From assembly GCF_003261055.1 (NCBI RefSeq), contig NZ_CP030073.1, positions 2,108,001 through 2,172,000 of the forward strand: 64,000 nt of DNA, in the 5' to 3' direction. The translations under genes were made by a program, and so were the position numbers. A model generated the notes under the pieces. The model was given only the letters and a program-made list of their open reading frames with translations, was not told the origin of the DNA and did no database searches. Below, one piece after another: positions 1 through 7,001 of this stretch (the stretch's first letter is position 1; every line of letters begins with the position of its first letter). The DNA is from Streptomyces cadmiisoli (GTDB taxonomy: Bacteria > Actinomycetota > Actinomycetes > Streptomycetales > Streptomycetaceae).

Positions 1-605
1 GGCCGACGCTCGCCTTCTCCGGCGCCCAGCGCAAGCTGACCCCGCTGATCGACGGGGCCCCGCTGCGGGCCGAGCCGCCCGGCCGGACGTCGGGCGCGTA
101 CTTCCGGGCCGCGGACGAGGCCGCCCCGCACAATCTGTACCTCCGCCCCGGGCGCGTGCTGCCGGAGGCCCCGGGCGCCGAGGCCCTGACCACCGGTTTC
201 ACCTTCGGCGCGGCCCCGGCCGGCGGAACCGCGCAGCGGACCCGCACGGTGCGCTTCCCGGCGGCCCGCTTCACCTTCACCTGGTCCGCGGAACGAGGCC
301 GCTATCTCGTCACGATGGACGGGACGCCCGCGACGACGGCCGACGGCACCCGGCTGGCTCCCGCGACCGTGGTGGTGCAGTACGTGCGCGTGCGCAGGTC
401 GGAGTACTTCGACGCGCGCGGCAACAACACCCCGTTCAGCGAGACGGTGGGCACCGGGAAGGCACTGGTGCTGCGGGACGGCACGACGCACTCCGTGAAC
501 TGGCGGCGCGCGACGGCCGGCGACGGCACCCGGTTCACGACCGGCGACGGCACGCCGGTGAACCTCGCCCCGGGCCAGGTGTGGGTCGTCCTGGTGAAGG
601 CCTGA
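1..605 (+). CDS. DUF3048 domain-containing protein, C-terminal part
   Basis: The frame is open from the window edge (first full codon at base 3) to a TGA at 603-605, so about 200 C-terminal codons are visible and the start lies outside. The motif APHNLYL and the closing block GTPVNLAPGQVWVVLV resemble the YerB/DUF3048 family of secreted lipoproteins, whose biochemical role is unknown. The N-terminal signal and lipobox that would confirm export are not in the window. Its stop codon abuts the stop of the convergent pcaV gene (TGATCA at 603-608), so there is no room for a separate terminator. The family call is from recognition of the C-terminal half only. Confidence 0.7.
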   Translation, partial: PTLAFSGAQRKLTPLIDGAPLRAEPPGRTSGAYFRAADEAAPHNLYLRPGRVLPEAPGAEALTTGFTFGAAPAGGTAQRTRTVRFPAARFTFTWSAERGRYLVTMDGTPATTADGTRLAPATVVVQYVRVRRSEYFDARGNNTPFSETVGTGKALVLRDGTTHSVNWRRATAGDGTRFTTGDGTPVNLAPGQVWVVLVKA

Positions 606-1070
606 TCACGGATGCGCGGCATGGGACTCCGCGGGGTTGCGGAGTCCTTCCGCCGCGTCGGACACCCTGCGGATGAGTTCGAGGAACTGGGTCTGCTCGG
701 CCGCGGACAGCGGCGCCAGGAGGACCTGGTTCATCCGGGCGGTGCGCACCGCGAGCTTGCGGTGGGCGCGCACGCCCTCGTCGGTCGCGCGCAGCAGGAA
801 GCGGCGGCCGTCGCGGGGGTCGCGGGCCTTGTCCAGCAGTCCGCGACGGCCGAGGCGGCCGATCACCTCGGCGACGGTGGACCGGTCCAGGCCGACCCGC
901 TCCCCCACCGAACGCTGATCGAGGCCCGGCTCGTCGACGAGCACGTCGAGGACGGCGAACTGCGGTGAGGTGATCTGCTCCGAGACCATCGTGTTCCACA
1001 GCAGGTGGTGCGCCTGCTGGAGCCGCCGGGCCAGATGCCCCGGGTGGTTGGCGAGGTCCGTCGCCGCCAT
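606..1070 (-). CDS. pcaV: MarR-family repressor of protocatechuate catabolism (PcaV-like)
   Basis: A 154-residue winged-helix MarR protein. The start [20 protein letters not shown], the recognition-helix stretch [21 protein letters not shown] (about residues 51-71) and the wing DPRDGRRF are typical of the family. It is divergent from the pca operon, as is S. coelicolor PcaV, a protocatechuate-responsive repressor that I recall as closely similar. The 218-bp gap to pcaI holds two copies of the same half-site pair (1094-1107 and 1224-1240), which fit dimeric MarR operators. The expected role is repression of its own promoter and of pcaI-pcaL, relieved by protocatechuate. Family membership is directly visible. 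The ligand is inferred from context and the known homologue. Confidence 0.88.
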   Translation of the reverse strand: MAATDLANHPGHLARRLQQAHHLLWNTMVSEQITSPQFAVLDVLVDEPGLDQRSVGERVGLDRSTVAEVIGRLGRRGLLDKARDPRDGRRFLLRATDEGVRAHRKLAVRTARMNQVLLAPLSAAEQTQFLELIRRVSDAAEGLRNPAESHAAHP

Positions 1071-1093
1071 GTCGGCTCCCCGTGGTCGATTCC

Positions 1094-1107
1094 GTCAGTG
1101 CACTGAC
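1094..1107. promoter_or_regulatory. Candidate PcaV operator next to the pcaV start
   Basis: Perfect 14-bp palindrome GTCAGTGCACTGAC, 23 bp upstream of the pcaV start codon. It contains TCAGTG and CACTGA, the same half-sites found at the pcaI promoter (1224-1240). This suggests autoregulation by the divergent MarR protein. The palindrome is seen directly. Binding is inferred. Confidence 0.6.
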
Positions 1108-1183
1108 CATAGCGCGGTGGTGGCGTCGTGTCGCCGGGGCGGCGAGGGGCATGGCGATCACCCCGCCCGGGAATCCCGAGGTC

Positions 1184-1212
1184 TTGACGGCGCCACCGAC
1201 CGATGGGAGCGT
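1184..1212 (+). promoter_or_regulatory. Candidate sigma-HrdB-type promoter of the pca operon
   Basis: TTGACG at 1184-1189 and GAGCGT at 1207-1212 with a 17-bp spacer resemble the Streptomyces vegetative consensus (TTGAC and TAGRRT). The predicted start near 1219 lies just upstream of the palindrome at 1224-1240, a position where a bound repressor would block transcription. Confidence 0.45.
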
Positions 1213-1223
1213 GAAGAAAACTT

Positions 1224-1240
1224 CACTGATTTACTCAGTG
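1224..1240. promoter_or_regulatory. Candidate PcaV operator at the pcaI promoter
   Basis: CACTGA (1224-1229), a 5-bp spacer, then TCAGTG (1235-1240) form a perfect inverted repeat about 50 bp upstream of pcaI. The half-sites are the same as in the 1094-1107 palindrome but with the arms in the opposite order, so the spacing differs between the two sites. Confidence 0.6.
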
Positions 1241-1288
1241 CCCTGAGCGATCGGGGTGCCGAAGCTCGGAAGAGATGGGGCCTGTCGA

Positions 1289-2071
1289 ATGGACAAGGTG
1301 GTGGCCACCGCCGCGGAGGCGGTGGCCGACGTACCGGACGGCGCGAGTCTGGCGGTCGGCGGCTTCGGGCTGAGCGGTGTGCCGGACGTGCTGATCCAGG
1401 CGCTCCACGAGCGTGCGGTGACCGGCCTGTCGGTGGTCTCCAACAACTGCGGGGCACTGGAGTCCGGCCTCGCGGTGCTGCTCGCCGCCGGGCGGATCGC
1501 GCGGGTGACCGGCTCCTACATCGGCGCGAACAAGGAGTTCGCCCGCCAGTACCTGGCCGGGGAACTGGAGGTGGAGCTGATCCCGCAGGGCACGCTGGCC
1601 GAGCGGCTGCGGGCCGGCGGCGCCGGGATCCCCGCCTTCTACACCCCGGCGGGCGTCGGCACCCAGGTCGCCGACGGCGGACTGCCCTGGCGCTACGACG
1701 GCTCCGGCGGCGTCGCGGTGACCTCACCGCCCAAGGAGGTGCGCGCGTTCGACGGCGTGGAGCACGTCCTGGAGCACGGCATCCGCACCGACTTCGCGCT
1801 CGTGCGCGCCGCCCGGGGCGACCGGCACGGCAATCTCGTCTTCAACAAGTCCGCCCGCAACTTCAACCCGCTCGCGGCGATGGCCGGGCGAATCACCGTC
1901 GCCGAGGTGGAGCGACTGGTCGAACCCGGCGAACTGGACCCGGACGCGGTGCACCTGCCCGGCGTCTTCGTCCAGCGCGTGGTGGCCCTCACACCCGAGC
2001 AGGCGGCCGACAAGCAGATCGAACGGCGCACCGTCTCGGCGCCCGCGGCACGGGGGACGGTGAGCGGCTGA
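1289..2071 (+). CDS. pcaI: 3-oxoadipate:succinyl-CoA transferase, subunit A
   Basis: First gene of the protocatechuate operon. With PcaJ it moves CoA from succinyl-CoA to 3-oxoadipate. The family-1 CoA-transferase signature is intact ([16 protein letters not shown], about residues 16-31). The ATG at 1289 gives 260 residues beginning [12 protein letters not shown], which matches the usual PcaI length. An in-frame ATG 11 codons upstream would add a stretch lacking family likeness. The stop overlaps the pcaJ start as TGATG, so the two subunits are translationally coupled. Expression is probably controlled by PcaV through the palindromes upstream. Confidence 0.92.
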   Translation: MDKVVATAAEAVADVPDGASLAVGGFGLSGVPDVLIQALHERAVTGLSVVSNNCGALESGLAVLLAAGRIARVTGSYIGANKEFARQYLAGELEVELIPQGTLAERLRAGGAGIPAFYTPAGVGTQVADGGLPWRYDGSGGVAVTSPPKEVRAFDGVEHVLEHGIRTDFALVRAARGDRHGNLVFNKSARNFNPLAAMAGRITVAEVERLVEPGELDPDAVHLPGVFVQRVVALTPEQAADKQIERRTVSAPAARGTVSG

Positions 2072-2718
2072 TGGCCTGGACACGTGAACAGATGGCGGCG
2101 CGGGCGGCGCGCGAACTCTCCGACGGCCAGTACGTCAACCTGGGCATCGGCCTGCCCACCCTGATCCCCAATCACCTCCCGCCCGGCGTCGAGGTCGTCC
2201 TGGAGTCGGAGAACGGCATCCTGGGCACCGGCCCCTACCCCGCCGACGACGAGGTCGACCCCGATCTGATCAACGCGGGCAAGGAGACCGTCACGGTCCT
2301 GCCCGGCGCGTCCTTCTTCGACTCGGCGCTGTCGTTCTCGATGATCCGGGGCGGCCACATCGACGCGGCCGTGCTCGGCGCGATGCAGGTCTCCGCCCGC
2401 GGCGACCTCGCGAACTGGGCCGTCCCCGGCAGGATGATCACCGGAATCGGCGGAGCGATGGACCTGGTGCACGGTGCCCGGACCGTCATCGTGGTGATGG
2501 CCCACACCGCCAAGGACGGCAGCCCGAAGCTGGTCGAGGAGTGCACGCTGCCGCTCACCGGGAAGGCGTGCGTGGACCGGATCGTCACCGACCTCGGCGT
2601 GCTCGACGTCAGCGACGGCGGGCTGGTGCTCGTCGAGTGCGCGCCGGGCGTCACCGTCGAGGAGATCACCGCCCGGACCGGCGCCGAGGTCCTCGTGCAG
2701 CAGGAGCCGCCGTCATGA
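2071..2718 (+). CDS. pcaJ: 3-oxoadipate:succinyl-CoA transferase, subunit B
   Basis: A 215-residue partner of PcaI. The catalytic-glutamate signature of family-1 CoA transferases is present as ESENGILG (about residues 49-56), where the SENG glutamate forms the acyl-enzyme. The region [18 protein letters not shown] is also typical of the B subunit. The ATG shares its A with the pcaI stop, and the gene's own stop overlaps the start of the thiolase remnant (ATGA at 2715-2718). The gene looks intact, so 3-oxoadipate can be activated. The next step, thiolysis of 3-oxoadipyl-CoA, cannot be carried out by the adjacent shortened gene. Confidence 0.92.
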   Translation: MAWTREQMAARAARELSDGQYVNLGIGLPTLIPNHLPPGVEVVLESENGILGTGPYPADDEVDPDLINAGKETVTVLPGASFFDSALSFSMIRGGHIDAAVLGAMQVSARGDLANWAVPGRMITGIGGAMDLVHGARTVIVVMAHTAKDGSPKLVEECTLPLTGKACVDRIVTDLGVLDVSDGGLVLVECAPGVTVEEITARTGAEVLVQQEPPS

Positions 2719-3017
2719 AGGACGTCTACGTCGTCGACTCGGCACGCACGCCGGTCGGCCGGTACGACGGCGCGCTCGCCGCGGTCCGCCCCGACGACCT
2801 GGCCGCCCGGGTCCTCGGCTGCCCGGCCGAACGGCCCGAGTTCGCCCCGGCGGTCCTCGATCCGCGCGGCGGCGCCATCGCCCTCGGCCATCCGCTCGGC
2901 GCCTCCGGCACCCGCCTCGCCGGCACGGTCGCCCATCAGCCCGCCCGGCGCGGCACCGGAGTCGCCGCCCTCCGCATCGGCGTGGGCCAGGGCCTCGCCC
3001 TCGTCCTGGAACGGTAG
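2715..3017 (+). pseudogene. pcaF: 3-oxoadipyl-CoA thiolase reduced to 100 residues by an in-frame internal deletion
   Basis: The reading frame encodes only 100 residues, against about 400 for PcaF. Residues 1-34 ([15 protein letters not shown] onward) are a normal thiolase N-terminus. They run straight into a C-terminal thiolase segment with the signature [14 protein letters not shown] and the final [12 protein letters not shown]. Some 300 residues are missing, including the acyl-binding cysteine near residue 90. The second catalytic cysteine (normally in an MC-x-GVGQG context) reads LR-IGVGQG here, so it is also lost. The histidine of GHP remains. No frameshift or stop is present and codon use still looks coding, so translation through to pcaH is preserved. 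It cannot be an active thiolase. A misassembly is a formal alternative. Confidence 0.85.
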
Positions 3018-3025
3018 GAACCGCC

Positions 3026-3799
3026 ATGGCTCTCACCCAGCACGACATCGACCGGGAGATCGCGGCCGAGCACGCCGCCTACGAGAAGCGGGTCGCGGAC
3101 GGCGCGCCGGTCGAGCACCATCCGCGCCGCGACTACGCGCCGTACCGCTCCTCCCTGCTGCGCCACCCCGAGCAGCCCTTGGTCGCCATAGACGTGGCCC
3201 GGGACCCGGAGCTGGTCGAGCTGGCCTCCCCGGCGTTCGGTGAGCGGGACCTCACGGAGGTCGACGACGATCTGACGCGGCACCACACCGGTGAGCCGAT
3301 CGGCGAGCGGATCTCCGTCTCCGGCCGGCTGCTGGACCGCTCGGGACGCCCGGTGCGCGGTCAGCTCGTCGAGATCTGGCAGGCCAACTCGGCCGGCCGG
3401 TACGCCCACCGGGGCGAGCAGCACGACGCCCCGCTGGACCCCAACTTCACCGGCGTCGGCCGCACCCTGACCGACGGCCACGGCTTCTACCGCTTCACCA
3501 CCGTGCGGCCCGGCCCCTACCCGTGGCGCAACCACGTGGGCGCCTGGCGACCGGCGCACATCCACTTCTCGGTGTTCGGTTCGGCGTTCACCCAGCGGCT
3601 GGTCACGCAGATGTACTTCCCGAACGACCCCCTCTTCGCCCACGACCCGATCCTCCAGTCCGTCACGGACGACGCCGCACGGCGGCGGCTGGTCGCCACC
3701 TACGACCACGACCTGTCGGTGCCGGAGTTCTCGCTGGGCTACCACTGGGACATCGTGCTCGACGGCCCGGACGCCACCTGGACGGAAGAAGGACGCTGA
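3026..3799 (+). CDS. pcaH: Protocatechuate 3,4-dioxygenase, beta subunit
   Basis: Intradiol ring-cleavage dioxygenase subunit that binds the catalytic Fe(III) and converts protocatechuate plus O2 to 3-carboxy-cis,cis-muconate. The four iron ligands can be placed as Tyr126 (GRYAHRG), Tyr165 (GPYPWRNH), His178 and His180 (PAHIHFS). Their spacing (39, 13 and 2 residues) equals that of the Pseudomonas enzyme (Tyr408, Tyr447, His460, His462). The length of 257 residues is normal. It starts at ATG 8 bp after the pcaF stop and is followed 5 bp later by pcaG. Confidence 0.95.
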   Translation: MALTQHDIDREIAAEHAAYEKRVADGAPVEHHPRRDYAPYRSSLLRHPEQPLVAIDVARDPELVELASPAFGERDLTEVDDDLTRHHTGEPIGERISVSGRLLDRSGRPVRGQLVEIWQANSAGRYAHRGEQHDAPLDPNFTGVGRTLTDGHGFYRFTTVRPGPYPWRNHVGAWRPAHIHFSVFGSAFTQRLVTQMYFPNDPLFAHDPILQSVTDDAARRRLVATYDHDLSVPEFSLGYHWDIVLDGPDATWTEEGR

Positions 3800-3804
3800 C
3801 CGCC

Positions 3805-4410
3805 ATGACCAGGATCGACACCAGCACCCCGGCGGACGTGCCGCCCACGCCGTCGCACACGGTCGGCCCCTTCTACGGGTACGCGCTGCCCTTCCCAGGC
3901 GGCGGCGACATCGCGCCCGCCGGCCACCCCGACACGATCACCGTGCACGGCCGGGTGACCGACGGCGCGGGCGCGCCGCTGCCGGACGCGATCGTGGAGC
4001 TGTGGGGGCCGGATCCGGACGGCGCCCTGCCGACCACGGACGGCTCGATGCGCCGCGACCCGGCCTCAGGCGGCTTCCTCGGCCGCAACGGCGTGGAGTT
4101 CACCGGCTGGGGCCGTGTGCAGACGGACGCGGACGGCCACTGGGTCGCGCGTACGCTGCGGCCCGGGGCGCGCGGGCGCAGCGCGCCCTACCTCAGCGTG
4201 TGCCTCTTCGCACGCGGCCTGCTGGTGCACCTGTTCACCCGGATCTACCTGCCGGGCGACGAGGCCGCGCTCGCCGCGGACCCGCTGCTGTCCCGGCTGG
4301 ACGGAGCGCGCCGCGACACCCTGATCGCCCGCGCCGAGCGCGACGGCGCCCACCGGTTCGACATCCGCCTCCAGGGTGAGGGCGAGACGGTCTTCCTGGA
4401 GTTCCGGTGA
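3805..4410 (+). CDS. pcaG: Protocatechuate 3,4-dioxygenase, alpha subunit
   Basis: A 201-residue non-iron subunit homologous to PcaH. It starts MTRIDTSTPADVPPTPSHTV and carries the TPSHTVGPFYGYALP motif typical of PcaG. The tyrosine/HxH iron ligands of PcaH are absent, as expected for the alpha chain, which completes the active-site wall. It lies 5 bp after pcaH. Its stop overlaps the GTG start of pcaB (GTGA at 4407-4410). An in-frame extension upstream inside pcaH is not used, because the family homology begins at the ATG at 3805. Confidence 0.94.
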   Translation: MTRIDTSTPADVPPTPSHTVGPFYGYALPFPGGGDIAPAGHPDTITVHGRVTDGAGAPLPDAIVELWGPDPDGALPTTDGSMRRDPASGGFLGRNGVEFTGWGRVQTDADGHWVARTLRPGARGRSAPYLSVCLFARGLLVHLFTRIYLPGDEAALAADPLLSRLDGARRDTLIARAERDGAHRFDIRLQGEGETVFLEFR

Positions 4411-5765
4411 CCGCCGAGCCGTCGGGGCCCGCGGCGTCCCCGGCCGGCCCCGACGCCGGTCTGCTCGGCCCGGGATGGGCCGGGTCGCCCGCCGCGACCG
4501 CGACGGGCGACCGCGCCTGGCTCCAGGCGCTGCTCGACGCGGAGGCCGCGCTGACCCGGGCGCAGGCCGCGCTCGATCTGGCGCCCGCTCGCGCGGCCGC
4601 GGCGGTCACCGCGGCGGCGGACGCCGACCGGTTCGACGTACGGTCCCTGGCGGAGCGGGCCCGCGGCGGCGGCAACCCGGTGATCCCGCTGATCGCCGAC
4701 CTGACGGCGGCGGTGGGCGAGGAGCACGGGCCGTATGTGCACCGCGGCGCCACCAGCCAGGACATCATGGACACGGCGGCGATGCTGGTCGCCGCGCGCA
4801 CCCTGGACCTCGTCCTGGCCGATCTCGCGCGCGTGGCGGCGGCACTGGCCCGGCTGGCCGCCGCCCACCGGGACAGCGCGATGCCCGGCCGCACCCTCAC
4901 CCAGCACGCCGTCCCGACCACCTTCGGCCTGAAGGCGGCGGGCTGGCGCTCGCTGGTGCTCGACGCCCGCGACCGTCTGACCGCGGTACGGAACGCGCTC
5001 CCCGCCCAACTGGGCGGTGCGGCGGGCACCCTGGCCGCCTTCTCGGCGTACGGCGCGAGTGATCCGACCGCGCTGCCGGCGGCGTACGCCCGCGAACTCG
5101 GCCTGCGGGCGCCCGCCCTGCCCTGGCACACCCTGCGGACCCCGCTCGCCGACCTGGCCGGCGCCCTGGCCCTGACCGCCGGGGCACTCGGCAAGATCGC
5201 GGCGGATGTGCTGACCCTGTCCCGCACCGAGATCGCCGAGGTGGCGGAGGGCGGCGGCGGAGGCTCGTCGGCCATGCCGCACAAGGCCAATCCCGTACGG
5301 TCCACGCTGATCGCCGCCGCCGCGCGGCGCGCACCGCTGCTGGCCGCCACGTTGTTCGGGACGCTGACCGCTCAGGACGAACGCCCGGCCGGGGCCTGGC
5401 ACGCCGAGTGGGAGCCGCTGCGCGACCTGCTGCGGCTGACCGGCGGGGCGGCCCGGGACGCCGTGGAACTCACCGAGGGCCTGCGGGTCCGCCCCGATCT
5501 GATGCGGGAACACCTCGGGTTCACCCACGGCTCGATCGTCTCGGAACGGCTGTCGGCCGAACTGACCCCGCTCCTCGGGCGGGCCCGCGCCGATGAACTG
5601 CTCTCCCGGCTCGCCGGGCGGGCGCGGGCCGAGCACCGGCCGCTGAGCGAACTCCTCGCGGAGGAGCCGGCGTTGAAGGAACTCGACCTGGCCGAGCTGA
5701 CCGATCCCAGCCGCTACACCGGCTCCGCCGGGGCCCTCACCGACCGAGCGCTGGAGCGCCGATGA
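4407..5765 (+). CDS. pcaB: 3-carboxy-cis,cis-muconate cycloisomerase
   Basis: A member of the fumarase/aspartase superfamily that lactonises 3-carboxymuconate to 4-carboxymuconolactone. The superfamily signature GSSAMPHKANP is at residues 286-296, preceded by a glycine-rich run. Earlier motifs such as RGGGNPVIPLI and GATSQDIMDTA (the catalytic-loop and substrate-binding regions) are intact. The 452-residue length is normal for actinomycete PcaB. It begins with GTG overlapping the pcaG stop and overlaps pcaL by ATGA at its end. Confidence 0.94.
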   Translation: MTAEPSGPAASPAGPDAGLLGPGWAGSPAATATGDRAWLQALLDAEAALTRAQAALDLAPARAAAAVTAAADADRFDVRSLAERARGGGNPVIPLIADLTAAVGEEHGPYVHRGATSQDIMDTAAMLVAARTLDLVLADLARVAAALARLAAAHRDSAMPGRTLTQHAVPTTFGLKAAGWRSLVLDARDRLTAVRNALPAQLGGAAGTLAAFSAYGASDPTALPAAYARELGLRAPALPWHTLRTPLADLAGALALTAGALGKIAADVLTLSRTEIAEVAEGGGGGSSAMPHKANPVRSTLIAAAARRAPLLAATLFGTLTAQDERPAGAWHAEWEPLRDLLRLTGGAARDAVELTEGLRVRPDLMREHLGFTHGSIVSERLSAELTPLLGRARADELLSRLAGRARAEHRPLSELLAEEPALKELDLAELTDPSRYTGSAGALTDRALERR

Positions 5766-6943
5766 CCGGGAAACTCCTCGACCACCGCGTCGAAGGGCCC
5801 GCTTCGGCTCCCCCGCTGCTGCTCGGACCGTCGCTCGGCACCTCGCTCGCCCTGTGGGACCGGGTGGCGCCCGAACTGTCCGCCACCCACCGGGTGATCC
5901 GCTGGGACCTGCCGGGGCACGGCGGCTCCGCGCCGGAGCTGATCGGGCCCGGCGCCACCGTCGCCGACCTCGCCGGCCTGGTGCTCGCGCTCGCCGACTT
6001 GCTCGGCGTGGAGCGGTTCGCCCACGCCGGAGTGTCGCTGGGCGGTGCGGTCGGCCTGCATCTGGCGGTGCACCACCCCCAGCGGGTGTCGTCGCTGGCC
6101 GTGATCTGCTCGTCGGCCCACTTCGGCGGCGCGCAGCCGTGGCGGGAGCGGGCCGCCCGGGTGCGGCACGAAGGGCTCGCCCCGCTCGCCGCAAGCGCGG
6201 ACGCCCGCTGGTTCACCGCCGGATTCACCGTGCCCCGGCTGGTCCAGGACCACCGGGAGGCCGACCCGGCGGCGTACGCGGCCTGCTGCGACGCGCTCGC
6301 CGCGTTCGACCTGCGGGACGAGCTGGCACGGATCTCCGCGCCCACGCTGCTGGTCGCCGGGCGTGAGGACCCGGCGACCCCGCCCGCGCACCTGCGGGAG
6401 ATCGCGGACGCCGTGCCGGGAGCCGCGCTGGTGGAGATCCCCGGCGCCTCCCATCTGGCGCCCGCGCAATGCCCCGAGGCGGTACTGGCCGCGCTGCGGG
6501 CGCACTTCGACGGCACCGCCCGGCACGGTACGAGCGTACGGCGCGAGGTGCTCGGCGACGCCCACGTCGACCGGGCCCAGGCGGCGCAGACCCCGTTCAC
6601 CGCCCGCTTCCAGGACTTCATCTCGCGCTACGCCTGGGGCGAGATCTGGACCGACCCGACACTCACCCGGCGCGAACGGAGCATGATCACGCTGACCGCG
6701 CTGGTCGCGCACGGCCACCACGACGAGCTGGCCCTGCATGTGCGGGCGGCGCGGCGCGGCGGTCTCACCCCCGAGGAGATCGGTGCGGTGCTGCTCCAGA
6801 CGGCCGTGTACTGCGGGGTCCCGGCCGCCAACGCGGCGTTCGCGACGGCCCAGCGGGTGCTGGCGGAGGAGGAAGCCGAGAAAACCAGGGAAGCCGAGGA
6901 TGCCGAGGGAGCGGCAGGAGGCACCGGCGACGACGCGAGGTGA
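5762..6943 (+). CDS. pcaL: Fused 3-oxoadipate enol-lactonase and 4-carboxymuconolactone decarboxylase
   Basis: A two-domain protein of 393 residues. Residues 1 to about 255 are an alpha/beta-hydrolase (PcaD) with the nucleophile elbow GVSLGG (Ser92) and the histidine region GASHLAP. Residues about 265-375 are a carboxymuconolactone decarboxylase (PcaC), recognised by YAWGEIWTDPTLTRRERSM and the HVRAARRGGLTPEEI helix. The PcaD-PcaC fusion is known as PcaL in actinomycetes. It carries 4-carboxymuconolactone through decarboxylation and hydrolysis to 3-oxoadipate. A charged Glu/Ala tail (about residues 368-393) follows the second domain. It is the last gene of the operon. Confidence 0.94.
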   Translation: MTGKLLDHRVEGPASAPPLLLGPSLGTSLALWDRVAPELSATHRVIRWDLPGHGGSAPELIGPGATVADLAGLVLALADLLGVERFAHAGVSLGGAVGLHLAVHHPQRVSSLAVICSSAHFGGAQPWRERAARVRHEGLAPLAASADARWFTAGFTVPRLVQDHREADPAAYAACCDALAAFDLRDELARISAPTLLVAGREDPATPPAHLREIADAVPGAALVEIPGASHLAPAQCPEAVLAALRAHFDGTARHGTSVRREVLGDAHVDRAQAAQTPFTARFQDFISRYAWGEIWTDPTLTRRERSMITLTALVAHGHHDELALHVRAARRGGLTPEEIGAVLLQTAVYCGVPAANAAFATAQRVLAEEEAEKTREAEDAEGAAGGTGDDAR

Positions 6944-7001
6944 CCCCGCCGGCCGTGGCCCCGGCGCTGTCCGCCGGCCCGGTGTGCGTGCCTCCCGCGG
7001 G

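Noticed and set aside
2721..3017. pcaF as an ordinary frameshift pseudogene.
   Set aside because: There is no frameshift. The frame runs through from the N-terminus to the C-terminus, so the change is a clean internal deletion.
6944..7001. A missing LuxR HTH hidden in another frame after the LAL gene.
   Set aside because: Only 58 bp are available, and a 65-residue domain needs about 195.
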